A stretch of 64,000 nt of DNA from Sphingobium xanthum. Its GTDB lineage: Bacteria; Pseudomonadota; Alphaproteobacteria; Sphingomonadales; Sphingomonadaceae. Both the position numbers and the translations under genes were made by a program. Numbering within the stretch: the stretch's first letter is position 1; each line of letters starts with the position of its first letter. The stretch covers positions 1-64,000 of the forward strand of contig NZ_JAHKKS010000003.1 of the NCBI RefSeq assembly GCF_019737615.1, read 5' to 3'. Under the pieces are notes generated by a model that saw only the letters and a program-made list of their open reading frames with translations, did no database searches and had not been told where the DNA came from. Positions 1 to 7,511 of this stretch are shown here, piece by piece.

Positions 1-1
1 G

Positions 2-115
2 CGCATGTTCTGTCGCTTCAAAGACTGGCGACGCATCGCCACCCGCTTCGATCGCAACCTCAAAAACTTCATGGGAGCCATCTGCATCGCCGCTGCCGTC
101 ATCTGGTGGCTGTAG
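2..115 (+). CDS. IS5-family transposase, C-terminal end (cut by window edge)
   Basis: The frame open at the left edge encodes the last 37 residues of a transposase: it starts MFCRFKDWRRIATRFD at its second codon and ends AAAVIWWL before TAG. The pattern KDWRRIATR(F/Y)DR followed by a short hydrophobic tail is the usual end of IS5/IS427-type DDE transposases. Only the tail is visible, so whether the element is intact cannot be judged. The element probably ends a few bases after the stop, because the next gene's stop codon begins only 13 bp further on. Confidence 0.75.
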   Translation, partial: RMFCRFKDWRRIATRFDRNLKNFMGAICIAAAVIWWL

Positions 116-127
116 TGAGTCCGGACC

Positions 128-730
128 TTAATCGCCCTCACTGCGCATGAGCGCCGCCAGCACGCCATTGCCGTCCGCGGCGATACCCGCCGCTGCCGCC
201 AGCCTGACCGACTCCGCCTTGTTCTGCCCGAGCTTGCGGGTGCCGCGCACGACATCGACTTCGACCCTGAAGCCGATGATCGCCCTGCACATCTTCTCGA
301 ACAGGCCGTCGCTCATCTTCGCGCGGGTCCACGGCTCCTTGGGCAGCAGGCGGCGTTCCTGCTCCCCCGACAGCGCATCCACGATCGCCATGAGGCCGAG
401 ATCGTCGGTGACGTGGGCGAGGCCTTCCAGCTCGGCCGAGACATAATTCCAGGTCGGCACCTGATCGTCGATGCCGTACCAGTCCGGGCTGACATAGCCA
501 TCCGGCCCCTGCACGAGGAGCAGGCAGCGCGTGCCATCGAGCAGCGGGACCAGCGCATTGGCGCGCGACAGGTGCAGGCCGATCACGGCATCGCCCATCC
601 ACACGACCGGAACCTGCGCGATCATCGGCGCCGTCTGCGTGCCGACGATCAACGTGCCGAAGGACTTCTCCGTCACGAACGCGCGGATCGCGGCCGCATC
701 CTGCCACTGGAAGCGCGGATGCGCGTGCAT
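128..730 (-). CDS. PaiB-family FMN-binding negative transcriptional regulator-like protein
   Basis: This 200-residue protein has the split-barrel flavin-binding fold of the PaiB family, whose founder was described as a repressor of sporulation and degradative enzyme genes in Bacillus. Family patterns are visible in order: HLSRAN (residues 53-58), YVSPDWY (79-85) and VPTWNYV (91-97). Length matches the family. Its ATG overlaps the TGA of the upstream pseudouridine synthase gene in a TGATG arrangement, so the two are probably translationally coupled. The TAA stop lies directly beside the presumed end of the IS5 element. No DNA-binding helix is evident and the cellular role is unproven; it could equally be a flavin or heme-binding enzyme. 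Confidence 0.85.
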   Translation of the reverse strand: MHAHPRFQWQDAAAIRAFVTEKSFGTLIVGTQTAPMIAQVPVVWMGDAVIGLHLSRANALVPLLDGTRCLLLVQGPDGYVSPDWYGIDDQVPTWNYVSAELEGLAHVTDDLGLMAIVDALSGEQERRLLPKEPWTRAKMSDGLFEKMCRAIIGFRVEVDVVRGTRKLGQNKAESVRLAAAAGIAADGNGVLAALMRSEGD

Positions 731-1968
731 CAGCCGCGCCGGGGCTTGGCCGGGCCGGAACGAGGCTTCGCAGAGCCGGAGCGCGAGCCGGTCGATTTGG
801 CACCGGCGGCAGGCTTGCCGCGCACAGGCTTGGCCTTGCCGCTCGGCTTGGCCGACGCGCCGCGCGAGCGCCGCTCGCCCTTGCGAGCCTTGCGGGCATC
901 CTTGGCGTGTGCCGTCGATGCGCGCTTCTCCGCCTGCTTCTTGTCCGATGCGCTGGGCTTCACGTCGATTTCGAGCGGCAGATCGCCCTCGCTTTCCTCG
1001 AAGCCCAGGCTCGCCAGGGTCTCGGCGAAATGGTGCGGCAGGTCCGCGCGCACGTCGAGCGGCGAACCGTCGGGATGATCGATGCGCAGACGGCGCGCGT
1101 GCAGGTGCATCTTGCGGCTGATCGAGCCGGAGAGAAACGCATCCTTCCCGCCATATTTGCCATCGCCGACGATCGGGAAACCGATCGCCGCGAGATGGAC
1201 GCGGAGTTGGTGCGTCCGGCCTGTGTGGGGCTGCAACTCGACCCAGGCGGCGCGATTGCCAGCCCGCTCGATGACGCGATAGCGCGTGCGCGCGGGCATG
1301 CCGTCCTTCTCGTCGACATGCATCTTCTCGCCGCCCGAGCCCGGCTGCTTGGCGAGCGGCAGGTCGATCATGCCGTCATTGATGTTCGGCACGCCGACGA
1401 CGATCGCCCAATAGACTTTCCGCGCGGTGCGTGACGAGAAGCTCCTGGCGAAATGCGCAGCGCTCCGCGCCGTGCGCGCCAGCAGCAGTGCGCCGCTCGT
1501 ATCCTTGTCGAGCCGGTGGACCAGCCGCGGCCGGTCGTCGCGTTCGAACATCAAGGCATCGAGCAGGCCATCGACATGCTCGTGCGTCTTGGTGCCGCCC
1601 TGCGTGGCGAGGCCCGGCGGCTTGTTGATGACGAGCGCCTGCGCATCGCGATGAATGACGAGATTCTCGGCGAACGCCATCTGATCCTCGGTCAGCACCG
1701 GGCGCGGGCGCGATGCCTTGCCCGAGCGGCTCTCGTCCGGATCGAGCGGCGGCACGCGCAATTGCTGCCCTTCCTCGATGCGATCGCCCGGCGTCGCGCG
1801 CGCGCCGTTGATGCGGAGCTGACCCGTGCGTGCCCAGCGCGAGACGGTGGCGAAGGTCACGTCCGGCATGTGCCGCTTGAACCAGCGGTCGAGCCGGATG
1901 CCGTCATCGTCCGCCGCGACGGTGAATTGCCGGACCGCGCCGGGGTCGCCGGATTTGCTCTTGCTCAT
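730..1968 (-). CDS. rluC: 23S rRNA pseudouridine synthase, RluC type
   Basis: RluA-family enzyme of 412 residues. An N-terminal S4 RNA-binding domain (about 21-75, with IRLDRWFKRH) is followed by the catalytic domain with HRLDKDTSG at 151-159, whose first Asp (D154) is the family nucleophile. RluC converts uridines at three 23S rRNA sites to pseudouridine. The protein is longer than E. coli RluC because of a basic Lys/Arg/Ser/Gly-rich tail (about 340-412), probably a disordered RNA-binding extension. It overlaps crcB by 4 bp (ATGA) and the PaiB-like gene by 1 bp, so the three look like one operon. A second RluA-family gene lies about 3.4 kb away and is closer to RluD. Confidence 0.88.
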   Translation of the reverse strand: MSKSKSGDPGAVRQFTVAADDDGIRLDRWFKRHMPDVTFATVSRWARTGQLRINGARATPGDRIEEGQQLRVPPLDPDESRSGKASRPRPVLTEDQMAFAENLVIHRDAQALVINKPPGLATQGGTKTHEHVDGLLDALMFERDDRPRLVHRLDKDTSGALLLARTARSAAHFARSFSSRTARKVYWAIVVGVPNINDGMIDLPLAKQPGSGGEKMHVDEKDGMPARTRYRVIERAGNRAAWVELQPHTGRTHQLRVHLAAIGFPIVGDGKYGGKDAFLSGSISRKMHLHARRLRIDHPDGSPLDVRADLPHHFAETLASLGFEESEGDLPLEIDVKPSASDKKQAEKRASTAHAKDARKARKGERRSRGASAKPSGKAKPVRGKPAAGAKSTGSRSGSAKPRSGPAKPRRG

Positions 1969-2342
1969 GCCGTCACCCGCGCGATCGAGAGGCCGATCGC
2001 CAGCGCGCCGACCGAAGCGGCGACCGAGACGAAGGCATAGAAGAGGGCGGGCATCCAGTCGCCGCGCTCGATCATCAGCATCGTCTCCAGACTGAAGGCC
2101 GAAAAGGTGGTGAAACCGCCGAGGATGCCAACGGCGATGAACAGCCGGATCGGCTCACCGCCCGCCGCCCGCGCGGCGAGCCAGCCCGCCAGCAGCCCCA
2201 TGGCAAGGCCGCCCAGCACATTGGCGCCGAACGTGCCCCACGGCCAGCCAGGGCCGAGCGCGCGCAGGCTGGCTTGGCTCAGCAGATAGCGCAAAGCCGC
2301 GCCGATCGCGCCGCCGGCCATGACGAGGAGAATATTGGACAT
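1965..2342 (-). CDS. crcB: Fluoride ion exporter CrcB/Fluc
   Basis: A 125-residue, four-helix membrane protein. Family signatures are present: WGTFGANVLGG (35-45) and GGFTTFSAFS (75-84). CrcB/Fluc proteins form dual-topology dimers that let fluoride leave the cytoplasm. Being a single full-length gene, it should act as a homodimer. Its TGA overlaps the rluC ATG. The ATG is preceded by an AGGGGCGG Shine-Dalgarno region that lies inside a perfect 7-bp hairpin. No canonical fluoride riboswitch was found in the 42 bp upstream. Confidence 0.93.
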   Translation of the reverse strand: MSNILLVMAGGAIGAALRYLLSQASLRALGPGWPWGTFGANVLGGLAMGLLAGWLAARAAGGEPIRLFIAVGILGGFTTFSAFSLETMLMIERGDWMPALFYAFVSVAASVGALAIGLSIARVTA

Positions 2343-2345
2343 GAA

Positions 2346-2368
2346 CCGCCCCTAGACCATCGGGGCGG
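2346..2368 (-). promoter_or_regulatory. Hairpin covering the crcB ribosome-binding site
   Basis: CCGCCCC and GGGGCGG are perfect 7-bp inverted arms around a 9-nt loop, ending 3 bp before the crcB ATG. The 3' arm, read on the coding strand, contains the AGGGG Shine-Dalgarno sequence, so folding would hide it. It may reduce crcB translation or act as a small attenuator after the SpoIIAA-like gene. Function is inferred. Confidence 0.45.
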
Positions 2369-2384
2369 GAATGAGAACCGTCCG

Positions 2385-2825
2385 CTACGCGCGGCGTGCC
2401 ACGGGCTGAGCGGACGTGCTCGCGGCCTTGTCGGCAAGCACCCAGGCTTGCGCCGGTTCGACCTGCAGGAAGGTCGCGAGATCGGGCACCTGCGCGCTAT
2501 GCTTGATCTGGAGGGCGAGCAGCGCTGTCGCGCAGACCACCGCGACCCGATCGACATCGCGATAGATGCGCGCGGTCCATTGCTTCATCACCTCTGCCGT
2601 CTGCGCCGTCTGCACTGCCGCCTCGCGCAGATCCACGAGGACGCGCGCGCCGCCGCGCTGCCGGCGCATGCATTGCAAGGCCTTGTCGAGAGTGTTGAAA
2701 TGCGTGGCCGTGCGCTCCGCCGACCACATGCCCCGGCCGGTGACGCGCACGAGCGCCGCGCGCTCATCGACGGTGAAGGAAAGATCGCCGTTCATCAGGC
2801 TTTGCCGTGCCGCCCCGGCGCTCAA
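2385..2825 (-). CDS. SpoIIAA-like/STAS-type domain protein, function unknown
   Basis: A 146-residue soluble protein resembling the SpoIIAA-like group: an initial strand (LSFTVDERAALVRVTGRGMW), a middle segment with RVLVDLREAAVQT, and a later helix-strand pair (VDRVAVVCATALLALQIK). Such proteins are common in sphingomonads and are thought to bind lipids or partner proteins; no enzyme activity is established. Its ATG overlaps the stop of the upstream lipoprotein gene by 4 bp, indicating co-expression. The C-terminal end is Ala/Arg-rich. The assignment rests on overall pattern only. Confidence 0.6.
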   Translation of the reverse strand: MSAGAARQSLMNGDLSFTVDERAALVRVTGRGMWSAERTATHFNTLDKALQCMRRQRGGARVLVDLREAAVQTAQTAEVMKQWTARIYRDVDRVAVVCATALLALQIKHSAQVPDLATFLQVEPAQAWVLADKAASTSAQPVARRA

Positions 2826-3466
2826 TTGGCGTTGGCGACGATATCGACTTCGGTCAGCGCCCCCGCGCGCCGCGCGAACACGACATAGGCGCCATCCTTG
2901 TTCGTGCCGCCGAGCTGATGCTCGCCGCCGCTCACCAGATGCTCGGCATCATAGCCGGCGCGCTTGGCCTGCGTGAAATAATAGTCGAGCACCGGATCGA
3001 TCCCGGCGCTCGTCGTGAAGCTGATGATGCGCAGCGTGCAGCGCTCCTTGTCGATGCCCGCTGCCTCGACCAGCTTTCCGCCCGGATAGACGCGGAAAGC
3101 TTGCGGCATGCGATCGGCCCATTCCGGCCCGGTCTTGACGTCCTTCGCACAATCACCCTGCGGCGCGGCGCCGTTCGCGCCTTGGCCGGAGGCCTGCTGA
3201 CGCACCAGATCACCCACCGAACGGCCCTGCGGCGCGACGGCTTTGGTCTCGACGGCGGCCGGCGCCTTCTCGATGCGACCGCCCGCCGCTGCCATCGCGA
3301 TCGCGGCATTGGCGTCCTCGGCTTCATTGGCGGCAGCGACATTGTCCGCGCCGTTGGTCAGGCGCGCGTCGAGATCGGCGAGATTGTCGTCCGCGCTCTG
3401 CCCCTGGCACGCCGCAAGCAAGGCAAGGCTGCCGGCGAGACACAGCGAACGGATCGAGACGGTCAT
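2822..3466 (-). CDS. Putative lipoprotein, function unknown
   Basis: The ATG chosen is preceded by GGAG and gives a signal peptide with lipobox LLAAC near residue 20, so the mature protein should be lipid-anchored in the envelope. The frame extends further upstream, but that part lacks signal-peptide character. A low-complexity Ala/Asn/Glu stretch (about 25-95) links to a C-terminal folded domain of about 110 residues with two cysteines (DCAKDV and KERCTLRII), perhaps a disulphide. It overlaps the SpoIIAA-like gene by 4 bp. I do not recognise the family. Confidence 0.7.
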   Translation of the reverse strand: MTVSIRSLCLAGSLALLAACQGQSADDNLADLDARLTNGADNVAAANEAEDANAAIAMAAAGGRIEKAPAAVETKAVAPQGRSVGDLVRQQASGQGANGAAPQGDCAKDVKTGPEWADRMPQAFRVYPGGKLVEAAGIDKERCTLRIISFTTSAGIDPVLDYYFTQAKRAGYDAEHLVSGGEHQLGGTNKDGAYVVFARRAGALTEVDIVANAN

Positions 3467-3534
3467 GACAAAGGCTCCGCGAGTGGAATCGCAGAGCCTA
3501 TGCCGGAAAAGCCTTAACAGACCGCTAGGAGCGC

Positions 3535-4218
3535 TCAGGCGAAGGCGATGCGCGTCTTGCGGCGGCGCATTGCCGTGCCGACCATCGCGAAGCCCGCGAT
3601 CATCAGGCCCCATGTCGCCGGCTCCGGCACGGCATCGGGAATGACGGCCGAAAGCTGCATGCGATAAAGCTGATTGTCGTCGGCATTGGGCGAACCCAAC
3701 GGATCGATGAGCTCGAACGCCCAGTCATTGCCGGCGAGGCTGATGCCATTGCTGAACAGGACGCCGATGCCGATCGTATCTCTGTTAAGGAACGAACGGA
3801 TGTCGATCACCGCCGAACCGCAGCCGCCTGCTTCGGGATCGAGCGCGACGCGGAAGAAGTCGCCGCTGTCGAAGCTGGTAAGGCCATAAGCGATCGAGGC
3901 CGTGCAGCCATTATTGCCGTCGGTCGTGCGTTCCTCGCCGATCAGGATCGTGCGCGTGCCGCCGGCGGGATCGATGAGATCATAAGGTGAGCCGGCCGGC
4001 GCATCCCAGGCATAGTCCCAGGGCGGACCGCCGTTCACCGAAACCTCCGCGATGTCGAGGCCGGCATCGGACAGATTGGTGAAAGTGAAAATCGGCGCCG
4101 AGAACATGTTGCCCGCGCCGCTGGTGACGGTGACGTCGAGCTTCACGGTCGCGGCCGAGGCCGGAAGGGTTAACAGAGCGGCCGAACCGGCCAGCAGCAC
4201 AGCAAGATAACGAGCCAC
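3535..4218 (-). CDS. PEPxxWG-CTERM sorting-domain secreted protein
   Basis: A 227-residue protein starting at GTG, chosen because GGAGG sits 5 nt upstream and an N-terminal signal peptide (ARYLAVLLAGSAALLTLPA) follows directly. The C-terminus has the exosortase sorting signal: PEPATWG, a hydrophobic helix (LMIAGFAMVGTAM) and RRRK. The middle is an extracellular beta-rich region with two Cys near AGGCGSAVID and NNGCTASI. Proteins with this tail are recognised by an exosortase and are often linked to exopolysaccharide or biofilm. No exosortase gene lies in the window, so sorting depends on one elsewhere. The cargo function is unknown. Confidence 0.85.
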   Translation of the reverse strand: MARYLAVLLAGSAALLTLPASAATVKLDVTVTSGAGNMFSAPIFTFTNLSDAGLDIAEVSVNGGPPWDYAWDAPAGSPYDLIDPAGGTRTILIGEERTTDGNNGCTASIAYGLTSFDSGDFFRVALDPEAGGCGSAVIDIRSFLNRDTIGIGVLFSNGISLAGNDWAFELIDPLGSPNADDNQLYRMQLSAVIPDAVPEPATWGLMIAGFAMVGTAMRRRKTRIAFA

Positions 4219-4396
4219 GGAAACCTCCCACAAAATCGGGGATTTCCTAGGGTATCGTGATCGCCAGCGTCCAATGACAAAGGCTGTTAGGATCGTGAAT
4301 GTCGTCCCGCAGCAGTACGAACGGATGCGTGCCGCAAGACCGGCCGCGAGGAGAAGTCCTCCCGCGCGCCCCGGCCTGGGCAAGATAGTTGGTACT

Positions 4397-5305
4397 TTAG
4401 CCAGCCACCGGCACCAGACGCTTCTCGCCAGCAATGCGCATCATCGCGCGCTGAAGCTTTTCGAAGGCGCGCACCTCGATCTGGCGGACGCGCTCGCGCG
4501 ACACGCCATAGACTTGGCTCAGTTCCTCGAGCGTCTTGGGCTCCTCGGCGAGGCGACGCTCCTGCAGGATGTGCTTCTCGCGATCATTGAGGTCGTCCAT
4601 GGCGTCGAGCAGCATCTCGTGCCGCACGTCGCTTTCCTGCGCCTCGGCCAGCACCTGGTCCTGCAGCGGGCCGTCGTCGGCCAGCCAGTCCTGCCACTGA
4701 CCTTCGCCATCCTCGTTGACCGAGACGTTGAGCGACGTGTCGCCGCCCATCGCCATGCGACGGTTCATCGAGACGACGTCCTCCTCGGACACGCCGAGAT
4801 CGGTCGCGATCTTGGCGACGTCATCGGGATGCAGATCGCCGTCCTCGAAGGCCTCGATCTGGTTCTTCATGCGGCGCAGGTTGAAGAACAGCTTCTTCTG
4901 CGCGGCAGTCGTACCGATCTTCACGAGGCTCCACGAGCGCAGGATGAATTCCTGGATCGAGGCGCGAATCCACCACATCGCATAGGTGGCGAGGCGGAAG
5001 CCGCGATCCGGCTCGAACTTCTTCACGCCCTGCATGAGGCCGATATTGCCTTCGCTGATCAGCTCGGCGACGGGCAGGCCATAGCCGCGATAGCCCATAG
5101 CGATCTTCGCCACGAGTCGCAGATGGCTGGTGACGAGCTTCGCCGCCGCCTCGGGATCGCCATGCTCCTGATAGCGCTTGGCGAGCATATACTCTTCCTC
5201 GGGCTTCAGGATCGGAAACTTGCGGATTTCCGACAAATAGCGGTTCAGGCTGGCATCGCTGCCAAGCGCAGGAATAGTTGCAGGGACATTGCTGCCATTG
5301 CTCAC
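4397..5305 (-). CDS. rpoH: RNA polymerase sigma-32 factor RpoH
   Basis: A 302-residue sigma-70-family factor with the RpoH box QKKLFFNLR (136-144), which separates heat-shock sigma factors from housekeeping ones. Region 2 (HLRLVAKIAMGYRGYG to FRLATYAMWWIRASIQEF, about 61-121) and the region 4 helix-turn-helix (TLEELSQVYGVSRERVRQIE) are complete. It directs RNA polymerase to heat-shock and misfolding-response promoters. Translation appears to begin at GTG (GTG AGC AAT GGC) with AAAGG upstream. A perfect 11-bp inverted repeat lies between this start and rluD. Alphaproteobacteria often carry two rpoH copies, so a second may exist elsewhere. Confidence 0.95.
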   Translation of the reverse strand: MSNGSNVPATIPALGSDASLNRYLSEIRKFPILKPEEEYMLAKRYQEHGDPEAAAKLVTSHLRLVAKIAMGYRGYGLPVAELISEGNIGLMQGVKKFEPDRGFRLATYAMWWIRASIQEFILRSWSLVKIGTTAAQKKLFFNLRRMKNQIEAFEDGDLHPDDVAKIATDLGVSEEDVVSMNRRMAMGGDTSLNVSVNEDGEGQWQDWLADDGPLQDQVLAEAQESDVRHEMLLDAMDDLNDREKHILQERRLAEEPKTLEELSQVYGVSRERVRQIEVRAFEKLQRAMMRIAGEKRLVPVAG

Positions 5306-5323
5306 GGACGTGACCTTTCAAAG

Positions 5324-5364
5324 GACGCGATGGTTAAGGGGGGACGAGAGAAGACCATCGCGTC
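5324..5364 (-). promoter_or_regulatory. Perfect 11-bp inverted repeat between rluD and rpoH
   Basis: GACGCGATGGT and ACCATCGCGTC are exact inverted copies separated by 19 nt. The structure lies 5 bp beyond the rluD stop and 18 bp before the rpoH GTG. There is no clear U-tract on either side, so it is not a classical terminator. It could be an operator, an attenuator or part of the rpoH leader. The strand given is that of the rpoH transcript. Confidence 0.6.
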
Positions 5365-5369
5365 GTCTC

Positions 5370-6323
5370 TTATACGCAAAGATGGCTGAACAGTTGCTGC
5401 ATGTCATCAGCAATCGGGCTTTCAAAGCTGAGAGTCTTGCTTGTGACGGGGTGCAAAAATCCCAGTTTTGCGGCGTGCAGCGCCTGTCGTTTGAATCCCA
5501 TTTGCGCAAGCAGCGCCTTGTGCGGGCCGCCGCGGGCGTAAACGGGGTCACCGACAAGCGCATGACCGATATGCGCCATGTGGACACGCACCTGATGCGT
5601 GCGCCCGGTCTCAAGCCTGCACTCGACGAGCGCGGCGCGGTCCAGACGCTCGAGCGTGCGGTAATGCGTCACCGCATGCTTGCCCTTGCCTTCGCGCCGC
5701 ACCGCCATCTTCTTGCGGTCCGCGTCGGAGCGCCCGATCCAGGTGTCGACCGTGCCGGACGACGGCTTGGGGCGGCCATTGACGATGGCGAGATAACGCC
5801 GCTCGATGCTGTGATCCTTGAACTGCCTCGCGAGGCCTTCATGCGCCGCATCGCTCTTGGCGACCACGAGCAGCCCCGACGTATCCTTGTCGATGCGATG
5901 CACGATGCCCGGCCGTGCCACGCCGCCGATGCCGGAAAGCTGCCCCGCGCAATGATACAGCAGTGCATTGACCAGCGTCCCGTCGGGATTGCCCGCCGCA
6001 GGATGCACGACCATGCCGGCCGGCTTGTCGATCACGATCAGATGCTCGTCCTCATAGGGAATGACGAGATCGATCTGCTGCGCCACTGCCTCGGCAGGCG
6101 CCGCTTCGGGAATTTCGAGCGCGAAGGCCGTGTCGGCCTTCACTTTGAATGCAGGGTCGCTGACGGGTTTACCGCCCGGTCCGAGCACATGGCCGGACAG
6201 GATCAGCGCCTTGACGCGCTCGCGCGATAGATCAGGCAAAAGCGTGGCAAGCGCCCGATCGAGCCGTGCCCCGGCAAGCGCTGGCGTGATTTCCGCCGAA
6301 AGACTAACAACCCCCGCAGTCAC
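5370..6323 (-). CDS. rluD: 23S rRNA pseudouridine synthase, RluD type
   Basis: An RluA-family enzyme of 317 residues: S4 domain at about 15-75 (GARLDRALATLL) and catalytic domain with RPGIVHRIDKDTSG, the nucleophile being D145. The GIGG.RPGIVHR pattern and length favour RluD, which modifies helix 69 of 23S rRNA and is important for ribosome assembly. The start is GTG, directly abutting the first possible ATG of the divergent JAMM protease gene. No later in-frame start keeps the S4 domain. rpoH lies downstream on the same strand with a 64-bp gap. Confidence 0.9.
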   Translation of the reverse strand: MTAGVVSLSAEITPALAGARLDRALATLLPDLSRERVKALILSGHVLGPGGKPVSDPAFKVKADTAFALEIPEAAPAEAVAQQIDLVIPYEDEHLIVIDKPAGMVVHPAAGNPDGTLVNALLYHCAGQLSGIGGVARPGIVHRIDKDTSGLLVVAKSDAAHEGLARQFKDHSIERRYLAIVNGRPKPSSGTVDTWIGRSDADRKKMAVRREGKGKHAVTHYRTLERLDRAALVECRLETGRTHQVRVHMAHIGHALVGDPVYARGGPHKALLAQMGFKRQALHAAKLGFLHPVTSKTLSFESPIADDMQQLFSHLCV

Positions 6324-6341
6324 ATGGCGAATGTGGGAAAT

Positions 6342-6791
6342 ATGCTCTCCATTTCAACTGCCCTGCTGGACGCAATCCGCGACGAGGCGCATGCGGCGGG
6401 TGCATCCGAATGTTGCGGGCTGCTGCTGGGCGATCCGGCGAGCGACGCGGTGATCGCGGTTCTTCCGGCCGCCAATGTGGCGCCCGAGCCAGAGCATCGC
6501 TTCGAGATCGATCCTTCCGTGCTGCTGCGCGCCCATCGCGCTGCACGCGCAGGCGGCCCGGCGATCATCGGCCATTATCACAGCCATCCCGGCGGCGAAG
6601 CCGTACCGTCCACAATCGACGCCGCCATGGCCGAGGGCCGGGGCGAAATCTGGCTCATCGTCGGCGCCGACGGTACGATCCGCGCCTGGCGCGCCGGGGC
6701 GTCAGGCCAACTGCATGGACGCTTCGACCCGCTCGAAATGACCGCCTCACCGCATCCTGCGCTTGCGCCCGGCAGCCCGGAGCGGCATTAG
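6342..6791 (+). CDS. JAMM/MPN+ metalloprotease-like (Mov34/PAD-1) protein
   Basis: A 149-residue protein with a complete JAMM zinc motif: a Glu in ASECCGLLLG, then HSHPGG and STID giving H-S-H-P-x6-S-x2-D. JAMM enzymes are zinc isopeptidases or peptidases; bacterial ones often process ubiquitin-like or sulphur-carrier proteins. No ThiF/E1, MoaD or ubiquitin-like gene is nearby, so the substrate is open. I prefer the start at MLSISTALL, preceded by GGGA, since homologues usually begin there. A frame-matched ATG 18 nt earlier abuts the rluD start codon on the other strand. The gene is followed closely by chpT. Confidence 0.85.
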   Translation: MLSISTALLDAIRDEAHAAGASECCGLLLGDPASDAVIAVLPAANVAPEPEHRFEIDPSVLLRAHRAARAGGPAIIGHYHSHPGGEAVPSTIDAAMAEGRGEIWLIVGADGTIRAWRAGASGQLHGRFDPLEMTASPHPALAPGSPERH

Positions 6792-6825
6792 GACGCGGCA
6801 CCGCCCCTTGAGAGGATGCCCCGTT

Positions 6826-7476
6826 TTGGCACAATCCACCGCGCCCGACCCGATCGATTTCGCCAGCCTGCTTTGCTCCCGTCTGTGCCACGACCTGCTG
6901 AGCCCGGTCGGCGCGCTCAATAACGGCATCGAGCTGCTGGCCGACGAGACCGACCCGCAGATGCGCGAGCAGTGCATGGGCCTGCTCGGCGACAGCGCGC
7001 GCACCACGGCGGGCAAGCTCAAATTCTTCCGCCTCGCCTTCGGCGCGGCCGGCGGATACGGCGAGGCGATCCCGGTCCACGAGATCCGCGGCGCGGTCGA
7101 GGGCATGTTCCCGCCCGGCGGCAAGCTGGAGCTGGCCTGGATGGTCTCGGGCGACGGCCTGCCGAAGCCCGCCGCCAAGCTGCTGCTCAATCTGGTGCTG
7201 ATGACCGGCGAGGCGCTGCCGCGCGGCGGCACGCTGACGATCGGCGCCGAGGACAATGGCGGCGCGATCGAAATCGTCGTGCGCGGCGAGGGTGCCAAGC
7301 TGACCTTCGATCCCAATATCCGCGAGGCGCTCGGCGTCAGCGATGAGGACGTGACCACGCGCACCGCAGCGGCCTACCTAATCCGTACCCTTGCCGAACA
7401 GAATGGCGGCCAGCTGATGATCTCGGCACCGGAAGACCCTTTCCTCATGTTCGGCGCGAGGCTGCCGACCTCATAA
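6826..7476 (+). CDS. chpT: Histidine phosphotransferase ChpT
   Basis: A 216-residue protein with a degenerate histidine-kinase-like fold. The H-box LCHDLLSPVGALNNGIELL (His22) accepts phosphate, and the C-terminal domain lacks the ATP-binding boxes, as in ChpT. ChpT relays phosphate from CckA to CtrA and CpdR in alphaproteobacteria. The start is TTG, supported by an AGAGGA Shine-Dalgarno sequence 9 nt upstream; the upstream part of the frame is not conserved-looking. It is followed 96 bp later by cheA, and a perfect CtrA box lies in between. Confidence 0.88.
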   Translation: MAQSTAPDPIDFASLLCSRLCHDLLSPVGALNNGIELLADETDPQMREQCMGLLGDSARTTAGKLKFFRLAFGAAGGYGEAIPVHEIRGAVEGMFPPGGKLELAWMVSGDGLPKPAAKLLLNLVLMTGEALPRGGTLTIGAEDNGGAIEIVVRGEGAKLTFDPNIREALGVSDEDVTTRTAAAYLIRTLAEQNGGQLMISAPEDPFLMFGARLPTS

Positions 7477-7511
7477 ATCCTCTCCTGATTTCCCTTCCCC
7501 AAAAGGCCCAC

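Noticed and set aside
2343..2384. A fluoride riboswitch before crcB
   Set aside because: The gap is only 42 bp and lacks the riboswitch core; a GATGG string inside the hairpin loop is not enough.
4219..4396. A terminator after rpoH
   Set aside because: CGCGAGGA and TCCTCCCGCG form only an imperfect stem without a U-tract.
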